Source of the DNA: Elymus sibiricus
Taxonomy: Eukaryota; Streptophyta; Magnoliopsida; Poales; Poaceae
Direction of reading: 5' to 3'
Assembly: GCA_039707655.1 (NCBI GenBank)
Contig: CM077664.1
Coordinates: forward strand, 200,998,195-201,062,194
Length of the DNA stretch: 64,000 nucleotides
The notes under the pieces are model-generated. The model did not search any database and had not been told where the DNA came from. It was given only the letters and a program-made list of their open reading frames with translations. Below are positions 43,973 to 54,669 of the stretch, piece after piece. Made by a program: the position numbers and the translations under genes. The first letter of the stretch is position 1, and the number at the start of each line of letters is the position of its first letter.

Positions 43973-45116
43973 TGTTGGAAATATGCCCTAGAGGCAATAA
44001 TAAATTGGTTATTATTATATTTCCTTGTTCATGATAATCGTTTATTATCCATGCTATAATTGTATTGATTGGAAACTCAAATACATGTGTGGGTACATAA
44101 ACAACACTGTGTCCCTAGTAAGCCTCTAGTTGACTAGCTCATTAATCAAAGATGGTTAAGGTTTCCTAGCCATTGACATGACATGTCATTTGATAACGGG
44201 ATCACATCATTAGGAGAATGATGTGATGGACAAGACCCAAACTACGAATGTAGCATATGATCGTGTCAGTTTATTGCTATTGTTTTCTGCATGTCAAGTA
44301 TCTGTTCCTATGACCATGAGATCATGCAACTCCCTGACATCGGAGGAGTACCTTGTGTGTATCAAACGTCGCAACGTAACTGGGTGACTATAAAGGTGCT
44401 CTACAGGTATCTCCGAGGGTGTCTGTTGGGTTGGCATGGATCAAGACTGGGATTTGTTACTCCGTATGACGGAGAGGTATCTCAGGGCCCACTCGGTAAT
44501 ACAACATCACAATGAGCCTTGCAAGCAATGTGACTAAAGTGTTAGCCACGAGATCTTGTATTACGGAACGAGTAAAGAGACTTGCCGGTAACGAGATTGA
44601 ACTAGGTATAGAGATACCGACGATCGAATCTCGGGCAAGTAACATACCGAAGAACAAAGGGAACAGCATACGGGATTAACTGAATCCTTGACATAGAGGT
44701 TCGACCGATAAAGATCTTCGTAGAATATGTAGGAGCCAATATGGGCATCCAGGTCCCGCTATTGGTTATTGATCGTAGAGGTGTCTCGGTCATGTCTACA
44801 TAGTTCTCGAACCCGCAGGGTCTACACACTTAACGTTTGGTGACGATTAGTATAATTGAGTTATTTTGTTGGTGACCGAAGGTTGTTCGGAGTCCCGGAT
44901 AAGATCCCGGACATGACGAGGATCTCCGGAATAGTCCGGAGGTAAAGATTGATATATGTGATAATAGTGTTTTGATCTCCGGAAGGGTTCCGGAATTCAC
45001 CGGAAGTGGTTCTGGATGTTTACCGAAGTGTTCGGGTGCAAGAACACTTTATATGGGCCAAGGGATAAAAGCCCACGAGGTATTGGAAGTGCAAAAGTAG
45101 TTTTGCTGCCGCGTAA

Positions 45117-45240
45117 GCGGTACTACCGCTTGGTGAAGCGGTACTACCGCCCGAGCGGTACTACCGCTTGTGTGAAGCGGTACTACCGCCCAAGCGGTAC
45201 TACCGCTTGTGTGAAGCGGTACTACCGCTTGTGCGCGGTA
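45117..45240 (+). repeat. GCGGTACTACCGC palindrome array in 5' LTR of N
   Basis: Six perfect copies start at 45117, 45138, 45155, 45177, 45194 and 45216, plus a half copy at 45235. The spacing alternates about 17 and 22 bp (39-bp period). The 3' LTR has four copies plus the half copy. Confidence 0.95.
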
Positions 45241-45348
45241 CTGCAGGGATCCGAGTTGGACTCTTTCCCTGCGGGCCAAACCGACCTTGTGCGGGCAAAA
45301 CCGACCTGGAGGAGGCTTTTACTCCAAGTTTAGACCCCAAGGCTCAAC

Positions 45349-45358
45349 ATATAAATAG
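45349..45358 (+). promoter_or_regulatory. TATA box of element N 5' LTR
   Basis: ATATAAATAG, expected position for the BARE/Angela LTR promoter; the equivalent in the 3' LTR is near 52467-52476. Confidence 0.65.
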
Positions 45359-45816
45359 AGGGGCAGGGCTAGCACACGGGAGACATTAAGATTTCCCCAA
45401 GCCGTGTGCGGCAACCCTAACCCTCTAGTTCCTCCGTCATAATCTCCGTAGCGCTTGGCGAAGCCCTGCAGAGATTGTTCCTCACCACCATCACCACGCC
45501 GTCGTGCTGCTGGAACTCAACCACTACTTCATCATCGCTCGCTGGATCGAGGAGGTGAAGGCGTCATCAAGCCGTACGTGTGTTGAACGCGGATGTGCCG
45601 TCCGTTCGGCGCTAGTTCGTGATCGGATCGAGGGACGACTTGCGATTTGGATCGCGGAGACGTTCGACTACATCAACCGCGTTTCTTAAACGCTTCCGCT
45701 TAGCGATCTACAAGGGTATGTAGATTTACTCTCCCTCTCGTAGATGCTCATCACCATGGATAGATCTTGTGTGTGCGTAGGAAATTTTTTGTTTCCCATG
45801 CAACGTTCACCAACAG

Positions 45817-45829
45817 TGGCATCATGAGC
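45817..45829 (+). other. Primer-binding site of N, imperfect
   Basis: TGGCATCATGAGC compared with the initiator tRNA-Met complement TGGTATCAGAGC: one substitution and one inserted T. It lies one base after the LTR. Confidence 0.75.
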
Positions 45830-47095
45830 TAGGTCTATGCGTAGATGAGATCTCGAGTAGAACACAAACGAGTTGTGGGCGTGGGTGTATACATATTGCT
45901 TGCCGTTACTAGTTGATATTTGATTCGGCGGTACTGTGAGATGAAGCGGCCCGGACCGACATTACGTGTACACTTACGCGAGACAGGTTCCTTCAACTGA
46001 CATGTAACTTCGTTGCATAAAGATGGCTAGCGGGTGTCTATCTCTCTCACTTTAGTTGAATCGATTTGAATGAAGAGGGTTCTTTTAGAAGATCAAAAAG
46101 CAATCACTACACCACGTTGTGGTTTGCGTAGGTAAGAACGGTTCTTGCAAACCCGTAGCAGCCACATAAAATTTGCAACAACAATTAGAGGACGTCTAAC
46201 TTGTTTTTGCAGGGTATGATGTGATATGATATGGCCAATTACATGATGAGATATATGTGATGTATGAGATGATCATGTGTTGTATAGAATATCACGACTT
46301 GCATGTCGATGAGTACGGCAACTGGCAGGAGCCATAGAGTTGTCTTTAATTATTGTATGACCTGCGTGTCAATCATTAAGCGCTATGTAATGCTTTACTT
46401 TATCGCTAAACGTTAGCAATAGTCGTGGAAGCAACAGTCGGCGCGACAACCTCATGGCGACACGTTGATAGAGATCAAGATGATGGAGATCATGGTGTCA
46501 TGCCGATGACGATGGAGATCATGCCGGTGCTTTGGAGATGGAGATCAAAAGCACAAGTTCATGGCCATATCATGTCACTTATGATTTGCATGTGATGTTA
46601 ATCCTTTTATGCATCTTATTTTGCTTAGGACGACGGTAGCATTATAAGGTGATCCCTCACTTAAATTTCAAGATAAATTGTGTTCTCCCCGAGTGTGCAC
46701 CGTTGCGAAAGTTCGTCGTTTCGAGACACGCCGTGATGATCGGGTGTGATAGACTCCACGTTCACATACAACGGGTGCAAGCCATGTTGCACACGCGGAA
46801 CACTCGGGTTAAACTTGACGAGCCTAGCATGTACAGACATGGCCTCGGAACACAAGAGACCGAAAGGTCGAACATGAGTCATATAGTAGATATGATCAAC
46901 ATGAAGATGTTCACCATTGAAACCACCTCGACTCACGTGATGATCGGACTTGAGTTGGTGGATTTGGATCATGTTACGCTCGAATGACCGGAGGGATGTC
47001 AATTTGAGTGGGAGTTTTTTAAGTAATATGATTAATTAAACTCATTATCTTGAACAATAGTCTAAGTTGTCTTTGCTATATTTATGTTGTAGATC
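45830..47095 (+). other. 5' untranslated leader of element N
   Basis: About 1.27 kb without a supported frame, as usual in this group, which carries a long leader with packaging and dimerisation signals (known for BARE1; not localised here). Confidence 0.7.
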
Positions 47096-50000
47096 ATGGC
47101 TCGCGCAGTAGCACCCCTGAATTTTAATGCGTTCCTAGAGAAAGCTAAGTTGAAAGATGATGGAAGTAACTTTGTGGACTGGGCCCGTAATCTAAGGATT
47201 ATCCTTACGGCTTCCCAGAAGGCTTATGTCCTTGATGCACCGCTTGGTGATCCACCCGCTCCAGTTGAGTCTCTAGACGTTGTGAACGCCTGGCAGGCTC
47301 GTTCTGATGATTACTCAATAGTTCAATGTGCAATGTTGTATGGCTTAGAACCGGGACTTCAAAGACGTTTTGAACGTCATGGAGCATATGAGATGTTCCA
47401 GGAGTTGAAGTTTATCTTTCAGAAGAATGCCCGGATCGAGAGATATGAGATCTCCGATAAGTTCTATACTTACAAGATGGAGGAGAACGGGTCTATCAGT
47501 GATCACGTGCTCAGAATGTCTGGGTACTCCACCCGTCTGGCTGAATTGGGGATGCCCCTTCCGCCAGAGGCTATCACTGACAGAGTTCTTCAATCATTGC
47601 CACCTAGCTACAAGAGCTTTGTGTTGAACTATAACATGCACGGGATGAACAAGTCAGTCGCCGAGCTATTTGCGATGCTGAAAGCCGCTGAGTCTGAAAT
47701 TCAGAAGGAGCATCAAGTGTTGATGGTCAATAAAACCACTAGTTTCAATAAAAATGGCAAGGGTAAGAAGGGTAACTCCAAGAAGAGTGGCAAAACAGTT
47801 GCTCCTCTCGTGAAGAAACCCAAGGCTGGACCCAAACCAGAAACTGTGTGTTTTCATTGCAAGGGAACTGGACACTGGAAGCGGAACTGCCCCAAGTATT
47901 TGGCTGACAAGAAGGCGGCCAACAACAAACAAGGTATATATGATATACATGTTATTGATGTGTACCTTACCAACCCTCGTTGTAGTGCCTGGGTATTTGA
48001 TACCGGTGCGGTTGCTCATATTTGCAACTCTAAACAGAAACTGCGGAATAGACGGAGGCTGGCAAAGGACGAAGTGACGATGCGCGTGGGAAATGGTTCC
48101 AAGGTTGATGTGATCGCCGTCGGCACGCTCGCTCTTCGATTACCGTCGGGATTAGTGATGAACCTAAATAAGTGTTATTTGGTGCCTGCGTTAAGCATGA
48201 ACATTATATCTGGATCTTGTTTATTGCGAGACGGTTACTCATTTAAATCAGAGAATAATGGTTGTTCTATTTATATGAGTAATATCTTTTATGGTCATGC
48301 ACCCAATGTGAGGGGTTTATTCTTATTGAATCTCGATTGTAATGATACACATGTTCATAACATTGATGCCAAAAGATGTAGAATTGATAATGATAATACC
48401 ACTTTCTTGTGGCACTGCCGTTTAGGTCATATTGGCGTAAAACGCATGAAGAAGCTCCATGCTGATGGACTTTTGGAGTCACTTGATTTTGAATCACTTG
48501 ACACATGTGAGCCATGCCTCATGGGCAAAATGACTAAAACGCCGTTCGCTGGAACAATGGAACGGGCAAGTGACTTATTGGAAATCATACATACTGATGT
48601 GTGTGGCCCGATGAGTATTGAGGCGCGCGGTGGTTATCGTTACTTTCTCACCTTCACTGATGACTTAAGTAGATATGGGTATATTTACTTAATGAAACAT
48701 AAGTCTGAAACGTTTGAAAAGTTCAAACAATTTCAGAGTGAAGTTGAGAATCATCGTAACAAGAAGATTAAATTCCTACGATCTGATCGAGGAGGAGAAT
48801 ATCTGAGTTATGAGTTTGGCAGTCACTTAAGACAGTGTGGAATTGTTTCACAATTGACACCGCCTGGAACACCACAGCGTAATGGTGTGTCCGAACGTCG
48901 TAATCGAACCTTATTGGATATGGTGCGATCTATGATGTCTCTTGCCGATTTGCCACTATCGTTTTGGGGTTATGCATTAGAGACAGCTGCATTCACTTTA
49001 AATAGGGCACCATCGAAATCCGTTGAGACAACGCCATATGAACTTTGGTTTGGCAAAAAGCCAAAGCTGTCGTTTCTTAAAGTTTGGGGATGTGATGCTT
49101 ATGTCAAAAAGCTTCAGCCTGAAAAGCTGGAACCCAAAGCGGAGAAATGCGTCTTCATAGGATACCCAAAAGAGACAATTGGGTATACCTTCTACCTCAG
49201 ATCCGAGGGCAAAGTGTTTGTCGCTAAAAACGGAACATTTCTTGAGAAAGAGTTTCTCTCGAAAGAATTGAGTGGGAGGAAGATAGAACTTGATGAGGTT
49301 GTTGAACCTTTACTTCAACCTGAGAGTAGCGCAGCGCAGAAAGTTGTTTCTGTGGAGCCTACATTAGCTGAAGAGGAAGTTAATGATGATGATCATGAAA
49401 CTTTGGATCAAGTTGCTATCGAACCTCGTAGGTCGACAAGGACGCGTACTGCTCCCGAGTGGTACGGCAACCCTGTCTTAGAGGTCATGTTGTTAGACAA
49501 TGATGAACCTACGAGCTATGGAGAAGCGATGATGGGCCCGGATTCCGAGAAGTGGTTAGAGGCCATGAAATCCGAGATGGGATCCATGTATGAAAACAAA
49601 GTATGGACTTTGGAAGTATTACCTGAAGGGCGTAAGGCCATTCAGAACAAATGGATCTTTAAGAGGAAGACGGACGCGGACGGTATTGTCACCGTCTATA
49701 AAGCTCGACTTGTGGCAAAGGGTTTTTCACAAGTTCAAGGAGTTGACTACGATGAGACCTTCTCACCCGTAGCGATGCTTAAGTCCGTCAGAATCATGTT
49801 AGCAATAGCTGCCTTTTTTGATTATGAAATTTGGCAGATGGATGTCAAAACAGCGTTCCTTAACGGTTACCTTAAGGAAGAGTTGTATATGATGCAACCA
49901 GAAGGTTTTGTCGATCCAGAGAATGCTAACAAAGTTTGCAAACTCCAGCGATCCATTTATGGACTGGTGCAAGGATCTCGGAGTTGGAATCTTCGTTTTG

Positions 50001-51079
50001 ATGAGGTGATCAAAGCGTTCGAGTTTATACAAGTTTACGGAGAAGCTTGTATTTACAAGAAAGTGAGTGGGAGCTCTATAGCGTTTCTAATATTATATGT
50101 GGATGACATATTACTGATTGGAAACAATATAGAAATGCTGGAAAGCGTGAAGGAATATTTGAACAAGAGTTTTTCAATGAAGGACCTAGGAGAAGCTGCT
50201 TTCATATTAGGCATCAAGATCTATAGAGATAGATCGAGACGCTTAATAGGACTTTCACAAAGCACATACCTTGACAAAGTTTTGAAGAAGTTCAAAATGG
50301 ATCAGTCCAAGAAGGGGTTCTTGCCTGTATTGCAAGGTGTGAAGTTGAGTAAGACTCAATGCCCAGTGACTGCAGAAGATAGAGAAAAGATGAGTGTCAT
50401 CCCCTATGCTTCGGCCATAGGCTCTATCATGTATGCAATGCTGTGCACAAGACCCGATGTCAGCCTTGCCATAAGTATGGTCGGAAGGTTTCAAAGTGAT
50501 CCAGGAATGGAACACTGGACGGCGGTCAAGAATATCCTGAAGTACCTGAAAAGGACTAAGGACATGTTTCTCGTTTATGGAGGTGATCAAGAGCTCGTCG
50601 TAAAGGGTTACGTCGATGCAAGCTTTGGCACTGATCCGGATGACTCTAAGTCGCAAACCGGATACGTATTTATTCTTAATGGGGGTGCGGTTAGCTGGTG
50701 CAGTTCCAAGCAAAGCGTGGTAGCAGATTCTACATGCGAAGCAGAGTACATCGCAGCCTCGGAGGCGGCGAAGGAAGGTGTCTGGATGAAGGAGTTCATG
50801 ACAGATCTTGGAGTAGTGCCTAGTGCGCTTAACCCAATGACTCTGTTTTGTGATAATACTGGTGCCATTGCTCTAGCCAAGGAACCAAGATTTCACAAGA
50901 GGACCAGACACATAAAGCGACGTTTCAATTCCATCCGCGATTACATCAAGGAGGACGACATAAATATTTGCAAAGTACACACGAATCTGAATGTTGCAGA
51001 TCCGATGACTAAACCTCTTCCAAGGGCTAAACATGAACAACACCAGAACTGCATGGGTGTTCGATTCATTACAATGTAA
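47096..51079 (+). CDS. Intact gag-pol polyprotein of the Angela/BARE1-group element
   Basis: One 1327-codon frame from ATG to TAA. Gag (UBN2-type) occupies about residues 10-235; the CCHC knuckle CFHCKGTGHWKRNC is perfect at 252-265. Protease DTGA is at 302-305, then LWHCRLGHIG (GAG-pre-integrase). The integrase triad is D501, D564, E600 with 35 residues between the last two. RT has KWIFKRK, DVKTAFLNG and YVDD at 1001-1004. RNase H shows YVDASF, CEAEY (E1215), FCDNTGA and a KRTRHI motif. Length and order match BARE1-type proteins. No stops or frameshifts, so the copy could be protein-competent; the weak primer site is the main doubt. Capsid and enzymes would act in cytoplasmic virus-like particles, and integrase in the nucleus. 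Confidence 0.97.
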   Translation: MARAVAPLNFNAFLEKAKLKDDGSNFVDWARNLRIILTASQKAYVLDAPLGDPPAPVESLDVVNAWQARSDDYSIVQCAMLYGLEPGLQRRFERHGAYEMFQELKFIFQKNARIERYEISDKFYTYKMEENGSISDHVLRMSGYSTRLAELGMPLPPEAITDRVLQSLPPSYKSFVLNYNMHGMNKSVAELFAMLKAAESEIQKEHQVLMVNKTTSFNKNGKGKKGNSKKSGKTVAPLVKKPKAGPKPETVCFHCKGTGHWKRNCPKYLADKKAANNKQGIYDIHVIDVYLTNPRCSAWVFDTGAVAHICNSKQKLRNRRRLAKDEVTMRVGNGSKVDVIAVGTLALRLPSGLVMNLNKCYLVPALSMNIISGSCLLRDGYSFKSENNGCSIYMSNIFYGHAPNVRGLFLLNLDCNDTHVHNIDAKRCRIDNDNTTFLWHCRLGHIGVKRMKKLHADGLLESLDFESLDTCEPCLMGKMTKTPFAGTMERASDLLEIIHTDVCGPMSIEARGGYRYFLTFTDDLSRYGYIYLMKHKSETFEKFKQFQSEVENHRNKKIKFLRSDRGGEYLSYEFGSHLRQCGIVSQLTPPGTPQRNGVSERRNRTLLDMVRSMMSLADLPLSFWGYALETAAFTLNRAPSKSVETTPYELWFGKKPKLSFLKVWGCDAYVKKLQPEKLEPKAEKCVFIGYPKETIGYTFYLRSEGKVFVAKNGTFLEKEFLSKELSGRKIELDEVVEPLLQPESSAAQKVVSVEPTLAEEEVNDDDHETLDQVAIEPRRSTRTRTAPEWYGNPVLEVMLLDNDEPTSYGEAMMGPDSEKWLEAMKSEMGSMYENKVWTLEVLPEGRKAIQNKWIFKRKTDADGIVTVYKARLVAKGFSQVQGVDYDETFSPVAMLKSVRIMLAIAAFFDYEIWQMDVKTAFLNGYLKEELYMMQPEGFVDPENANKVCKLQRSIYGLVQGSRSWNLRFDEVIKAFEFIQVYGEACIYKKVSGSSIAFLILYVDDILLIGNNIEMLESVKEYLNKSFSMKDLGEAAFILGIKIYRDRSRRLIGLSQSTYLDKVLKKFKMDQSKKGFLPVLQGVKLSKTQCPVTAEDREKMSVIPYASAIGSIMYAMLCTRPDVSLAISMVGRFQSDPGMEHWTAVKNILKYLKRTKDMFLVYGGDQELVVKGYVDASFGTDPDDSKSQTGYVFILNGGAVSWCSSKQSVVADSTCEAEYIAASEAAKEGVWMKEFMTDLGVVPSALNPMTLFCDNTGAIALAKEPRFHKRTRHIKRRFNSIRDYIKEDDINICKVHTNLNVADPMTKPLPRAKHEQHQNCMGVRFITM

Positions 51080-51118
51080 ATCACATAGTGATGTGAACTA
51101 GATTATTGACTCTAGTGC

Positions 51119-51129
51119 AAGTGGGGGAC
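51119..51129 (+). other. Polypurine tract of element N
   Basis: AAGTGGGGGAC directly before the 3' LTR. Confidence 0.85.
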
Positions 51130-52933
51130 TGTTGGAAATATGCCCTAGAGGCAATAATAAATTGGTTATTATTATATTTCCTTGTTCATGATAATCGTTT
51201 ATTATCCATGCTATAATTGTATTGATTGGAAACTCAAATACATGTGTGGGTACATAAACAACACTGTGTCCCTAGTAAGCCTCTAGTTGACTAGCTCATT
51301 AATCAAAGATGGTTAAGGTTTCCTAGCCATTGACATGACATGTCATTTGATAACGGGATCACATCATTAGGAGAATGATGTGATGGACAAGACCCAAACT
51401 ACGAACGTAGCATATGATCGTGTCAGTTTATTGCTATTGTTTTCTGCATGTCAAGTATCTGTTCCTATGACCATGAGATCATGCAACTCCCTGACATCGG
51501 AGGAGTACCTTGTGTGTATCAAACGTCGCAACGTAACTGGGTGACTATAAAGGTGCTCTACAGGTATCTCCGAGGGTGTCTGTTGGGTTGGCATGGATCA
51601 AGACTGGGATTTGTTACTCCGTATGACGGAGAGGTATCTCAGGGCCCACACTGTAATACAACATCACAATGAGCCTTGCAAGCAATGTGACTAAAGTGTT
51701 AGCCACGAGATCTTGTATTACGGAACGAGTAAAGAGACTTGCCGGTAACGAGATTGAACTAGGTATAGAGATACCGACGATCGAATCTCGGGCAAGTAAC
51801 ATACCAAAGAACAAAGGGAACAGCATACGGGATTAACTGAATCCTTGACATAGAGGTTCGACCGATAAAGATCTTCGTAGAATATGTAGGAGCCAATATG
51901 GGCATCCAGGTCCCGCTATTGGTTATTGATCGTAGAGGTGTCTCGGTCATGTCTACATAGTTCTCGAACCCGCAGGGTCTACACACTTAACGTTTGGTGA
52001 TGATTAGTATAATTGAGTTATTTTGTTGGTGACCGAAGGTTGTTCGGAGTCCCGGATAAGATCCCGGACATGACGAGGATCTCCGGAATAGTCCGGAGGT
52101 AAAGATTGATATATGTGATAATAGTGTTTTGATCTCCGGAAGGGTTCCGGAATTCACCGGAAGTGGTTCTGGATGTTTACCGAAGTGTTCGGGTGCAAGA
52201 ACACTTTATATGGGCCAAGGGATAAAAGCCCACGAGGTATTGGAAGTGCAAAAGTAGTTTTGCTGCCGCGTAAGCGGTACTACCGCTTGGTGAAGCGGTA
52301 CTACCGCCCGAGCGGTACTACCGCTTGTGTGAAGCGGTACTACCGCTTGTGCGCGGTACTGCAGGGATCCGAGTTGGACTCTTTCCCTGCGGGCCAAACC
52401 GACCTTGTGCGGGCAAAACCGACCTGGAGGAGGCTTTTACTCCAAGTTTAGACCCCAAGGCTCAACATATAAATAGAGGGGCAGGGCTAGCACACGGGAG
52501 ACATTAAGATTTCCCCAAGCCGTGTGCGGCAACCCTAACCCTCTAGTTCCTCCGTCATAATCTCCGTAGCGCTTGGCGAAGCCCTGCAGAGATTGTTCCT
52601 CACCACCATCACCACGCCGTCGTGCTGCTGGAACTCAACCACTACTTCATCATCACTCGCTGGATCGACGAGGTGAAGGCGTCATCAAGCCGTACGTGTG
52701 TTGAACGCAGAGGTGCCGTCCGTTCGGCGCTAGTTCGTGATCGGATCGAGGGACGACTTGCGATTTGGATCGCGGAGACGTTCGACTACATCAACCGCGT
52801 TTCTTAAACGCTTCCGCTTAGCGATCTACAAGGGTATGTAGATTTACTCTCCCTCTCGTAGATGCTCATCACCATGGATAGATCTTGTGTGTGCGTAGGA
52901 AATTTTTTGTTTCCCATGCAACGTTCACCAACA
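51130..52933 (+). repeat. Element N 3' LTR (1804 bp)
   Basis: Same as the 5' LTR apart from about nine substitutions and the loss or lack of one 39-bp palindromic unit near 52340. Confidence 0.97.
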
Positions 52934-54342
52934 ATAAGTACCTCCAACGCAGGAAAACGTTAGAATCGAAGAAAAGGATATGATGAACACCGAGAGCTTG
53001 AATTTAGACCACCGGAGAAGAAAACGAGAACAAAGAATGATGAACTTGTAGCTCCTGAGCATCTTCATGAGAATCATCGGTTAAGAACATTGAAGGAAAA
53101 GAATGGAGAGACTTCTCATGAATAAAAGGGATACTTGATTTGAGATCTCTGACTCCTTGAAGAAAAAGGGTGGGAGGGTGGGGGAAAAAAGACAACTTGG
53201 AACGGGTGAAACGAACACCGTTGAGAAAACTAAGAATTGATCGTGCAATGTTGAAAGGATTGAATTAACTCGAAGAGAAGCACGCCGGTTGAGAATAATT
53301 TTCCATGACAATCTTGATGATCAAGAAGGATTAGCACTCCCATAGAAATATGAGAGCACCGCTTAGGAAAGGTATGGAATCAACACTTGACTTCGAAGCA
53401 ACTCGAATACCACAACTCAAAACAAAACAAAGGATGTGGCTTGCAGAATAAGCCGGAACAAACATATGATAGAGATTTCGTCCAAAATTTTCATGGTGGG
53501 GCCCACACGGGCTCGATCTTACAGTGGCCATCTGTACAAGGTATTGTACGAGACTACGAAGCGTCCCCGAATCGTAGCGAAGCCACAAGGATTCTTTAAG
53601 ATGCAACGAGCACCGCTGTAAAAACGACCGTGAGCAGGTGGACCACTAGACGTCGAACCCCAACCTCATATCATGCATCTGTCAGAAAGATATCCTAGGT
53701 AACTACTTGAATTCCCACCTAAGAACTCCCGAAACTTCTTGGTTATGCGATCAGGTTGCGGGTCCAGGAACCTACTCATAGCAAACAACAACCTAATCAT
53801 CTGCAACTGCATCCGCAACCCTTAACACACAACCGAGAAACTTCGCAAATTCGTCTACCTCAGACCTTCGAAAAAAACATCCGCTATGCTAGCCGTGGCA
53901 GTACTCCCGAACTATCTCCCCAGTACTGGGTGACGTCGAGGTTATCTCACCACAAACAACATAGAAGAGTCTTTTAATTACGGCGTTCTCTGGTATTCAG
54001 GAACTGAAACGATAGCGAATGTGACAAGAACCCCTTGGAGCTCAACTCCCCGGGTCCAATCCATACGGTCAGGAGGCACCAAGAATAGAATTCTGTCACA
54101 CCGATATCGCAACGATTCCAAAAATACCCGCGTGATCCTAAAAAAAATTTGAGTGAGAAGAGTAGTAGAATTAAAACACCTATGTCACCATTCCTCACCA
54201 GAGCGACGATGGGGATGAGGAGTAAAAAGAATTCCTACTCTCCGATATATAACTAGACTGAAAATAGTTTATTTTCTAGACTGGCCAATGGTTCGATCAA
54301 TCAAGGGGGATCCTACGGTCGGTAGAGGCTTTGATACCAACT
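52934..54342 (-). mobile_element. Element E, inner part (right of the Angela insertion), with primer site
   Basis: Non-coding, purine-rich. On the minus strand a primer site TGGTATCAAAGC (54339-54328; one mismatch to the initiator tRNA-Met complement) lies three bases inside an LTR end. It therefore reads as the 5' inner region of a minus-strand LTR element without visible gag or pol, possibly LARD-like. Confidence 0.6.
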
Positions 54343-54669
54343 TGTCACGCCCAATATGCGGTCCTATCCTCATGGGACTCGAAAATCCAACTAAGGATAG
54401 AAGCGCATATCGGAGATGCTTTGCAAGGTGGATATCATTACATCGTACCATGTACATAATAGATGGGGATACAGACAAATACATACAATCATCTCATGCA
54501 TACATTAATACATAGCAAACACCATACAGAAGAGCAGAATCTGACTATGGATGAAAACAAACGAAAACACGAACGACATCCACCCTGCTAGCCCTGCCGA
54601 CCAGGAACCTATCCCAAGATCGACGAAGAAGAAGCAGAAGAACTCCAAAAGCAAACAAGCACCGCTCTC
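54343..54669 (-). repeat. Element E 5' LTR, partial
   Basis: Begins TGTCACGCCC on the plus strand (ends GGGCGTGACA in element sense). It is cut after 327 bp by the insertion of element B at 54670. Not similar to the solo LTR at 39596. Confidence 0.6.

Larger units (their letters stand above)
43973..45815 (+). repeat. Element N 5' LTR (1843 bp)
   Basis: TATA-like ATATAAATAG at 45349-45358 lies about 110 bp downstream of the GCGGTACTACCGC array. Otherwise nearly identical to 51130-52933. Confidence 0.97.
43973..52933 (+). mobile_element. Element N: full-length Angela/BARE1/WIS-group Copia retrotransposon
   Basis: 8961 bp with LTRs of 1843 and 1804 bp, flanked by ATAAG at 43968-43972 and 52934-52938. 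LTR ends TGTTGGAAATATGCCC...CCAACA, total length and gene order all fit the BARE1/Angela group. The single polyprotein frame is intact. LTRs differ by about nine substitutions (eye count) plus one 39-bp repeat unit. At 1.3e-8 substitutions per site per year (a rate often used for grass LTRs) that is about 0.2 million years. Confidence 0.97.

Noticed and set aside
43973..52933. Endogenous virus with an envelope gene
   Set aside because: Domain order protease-integrase-RT-RNase H is Copia; no envelope-like or movement-protein frame follows pol.
54343..54669. Partner LTR for the 3.9-kb LTR at 39596
   Set aside because: Both start TGTCAC, but the following sequence is unrelated and the 3.9-kb LTR has its own TSD.
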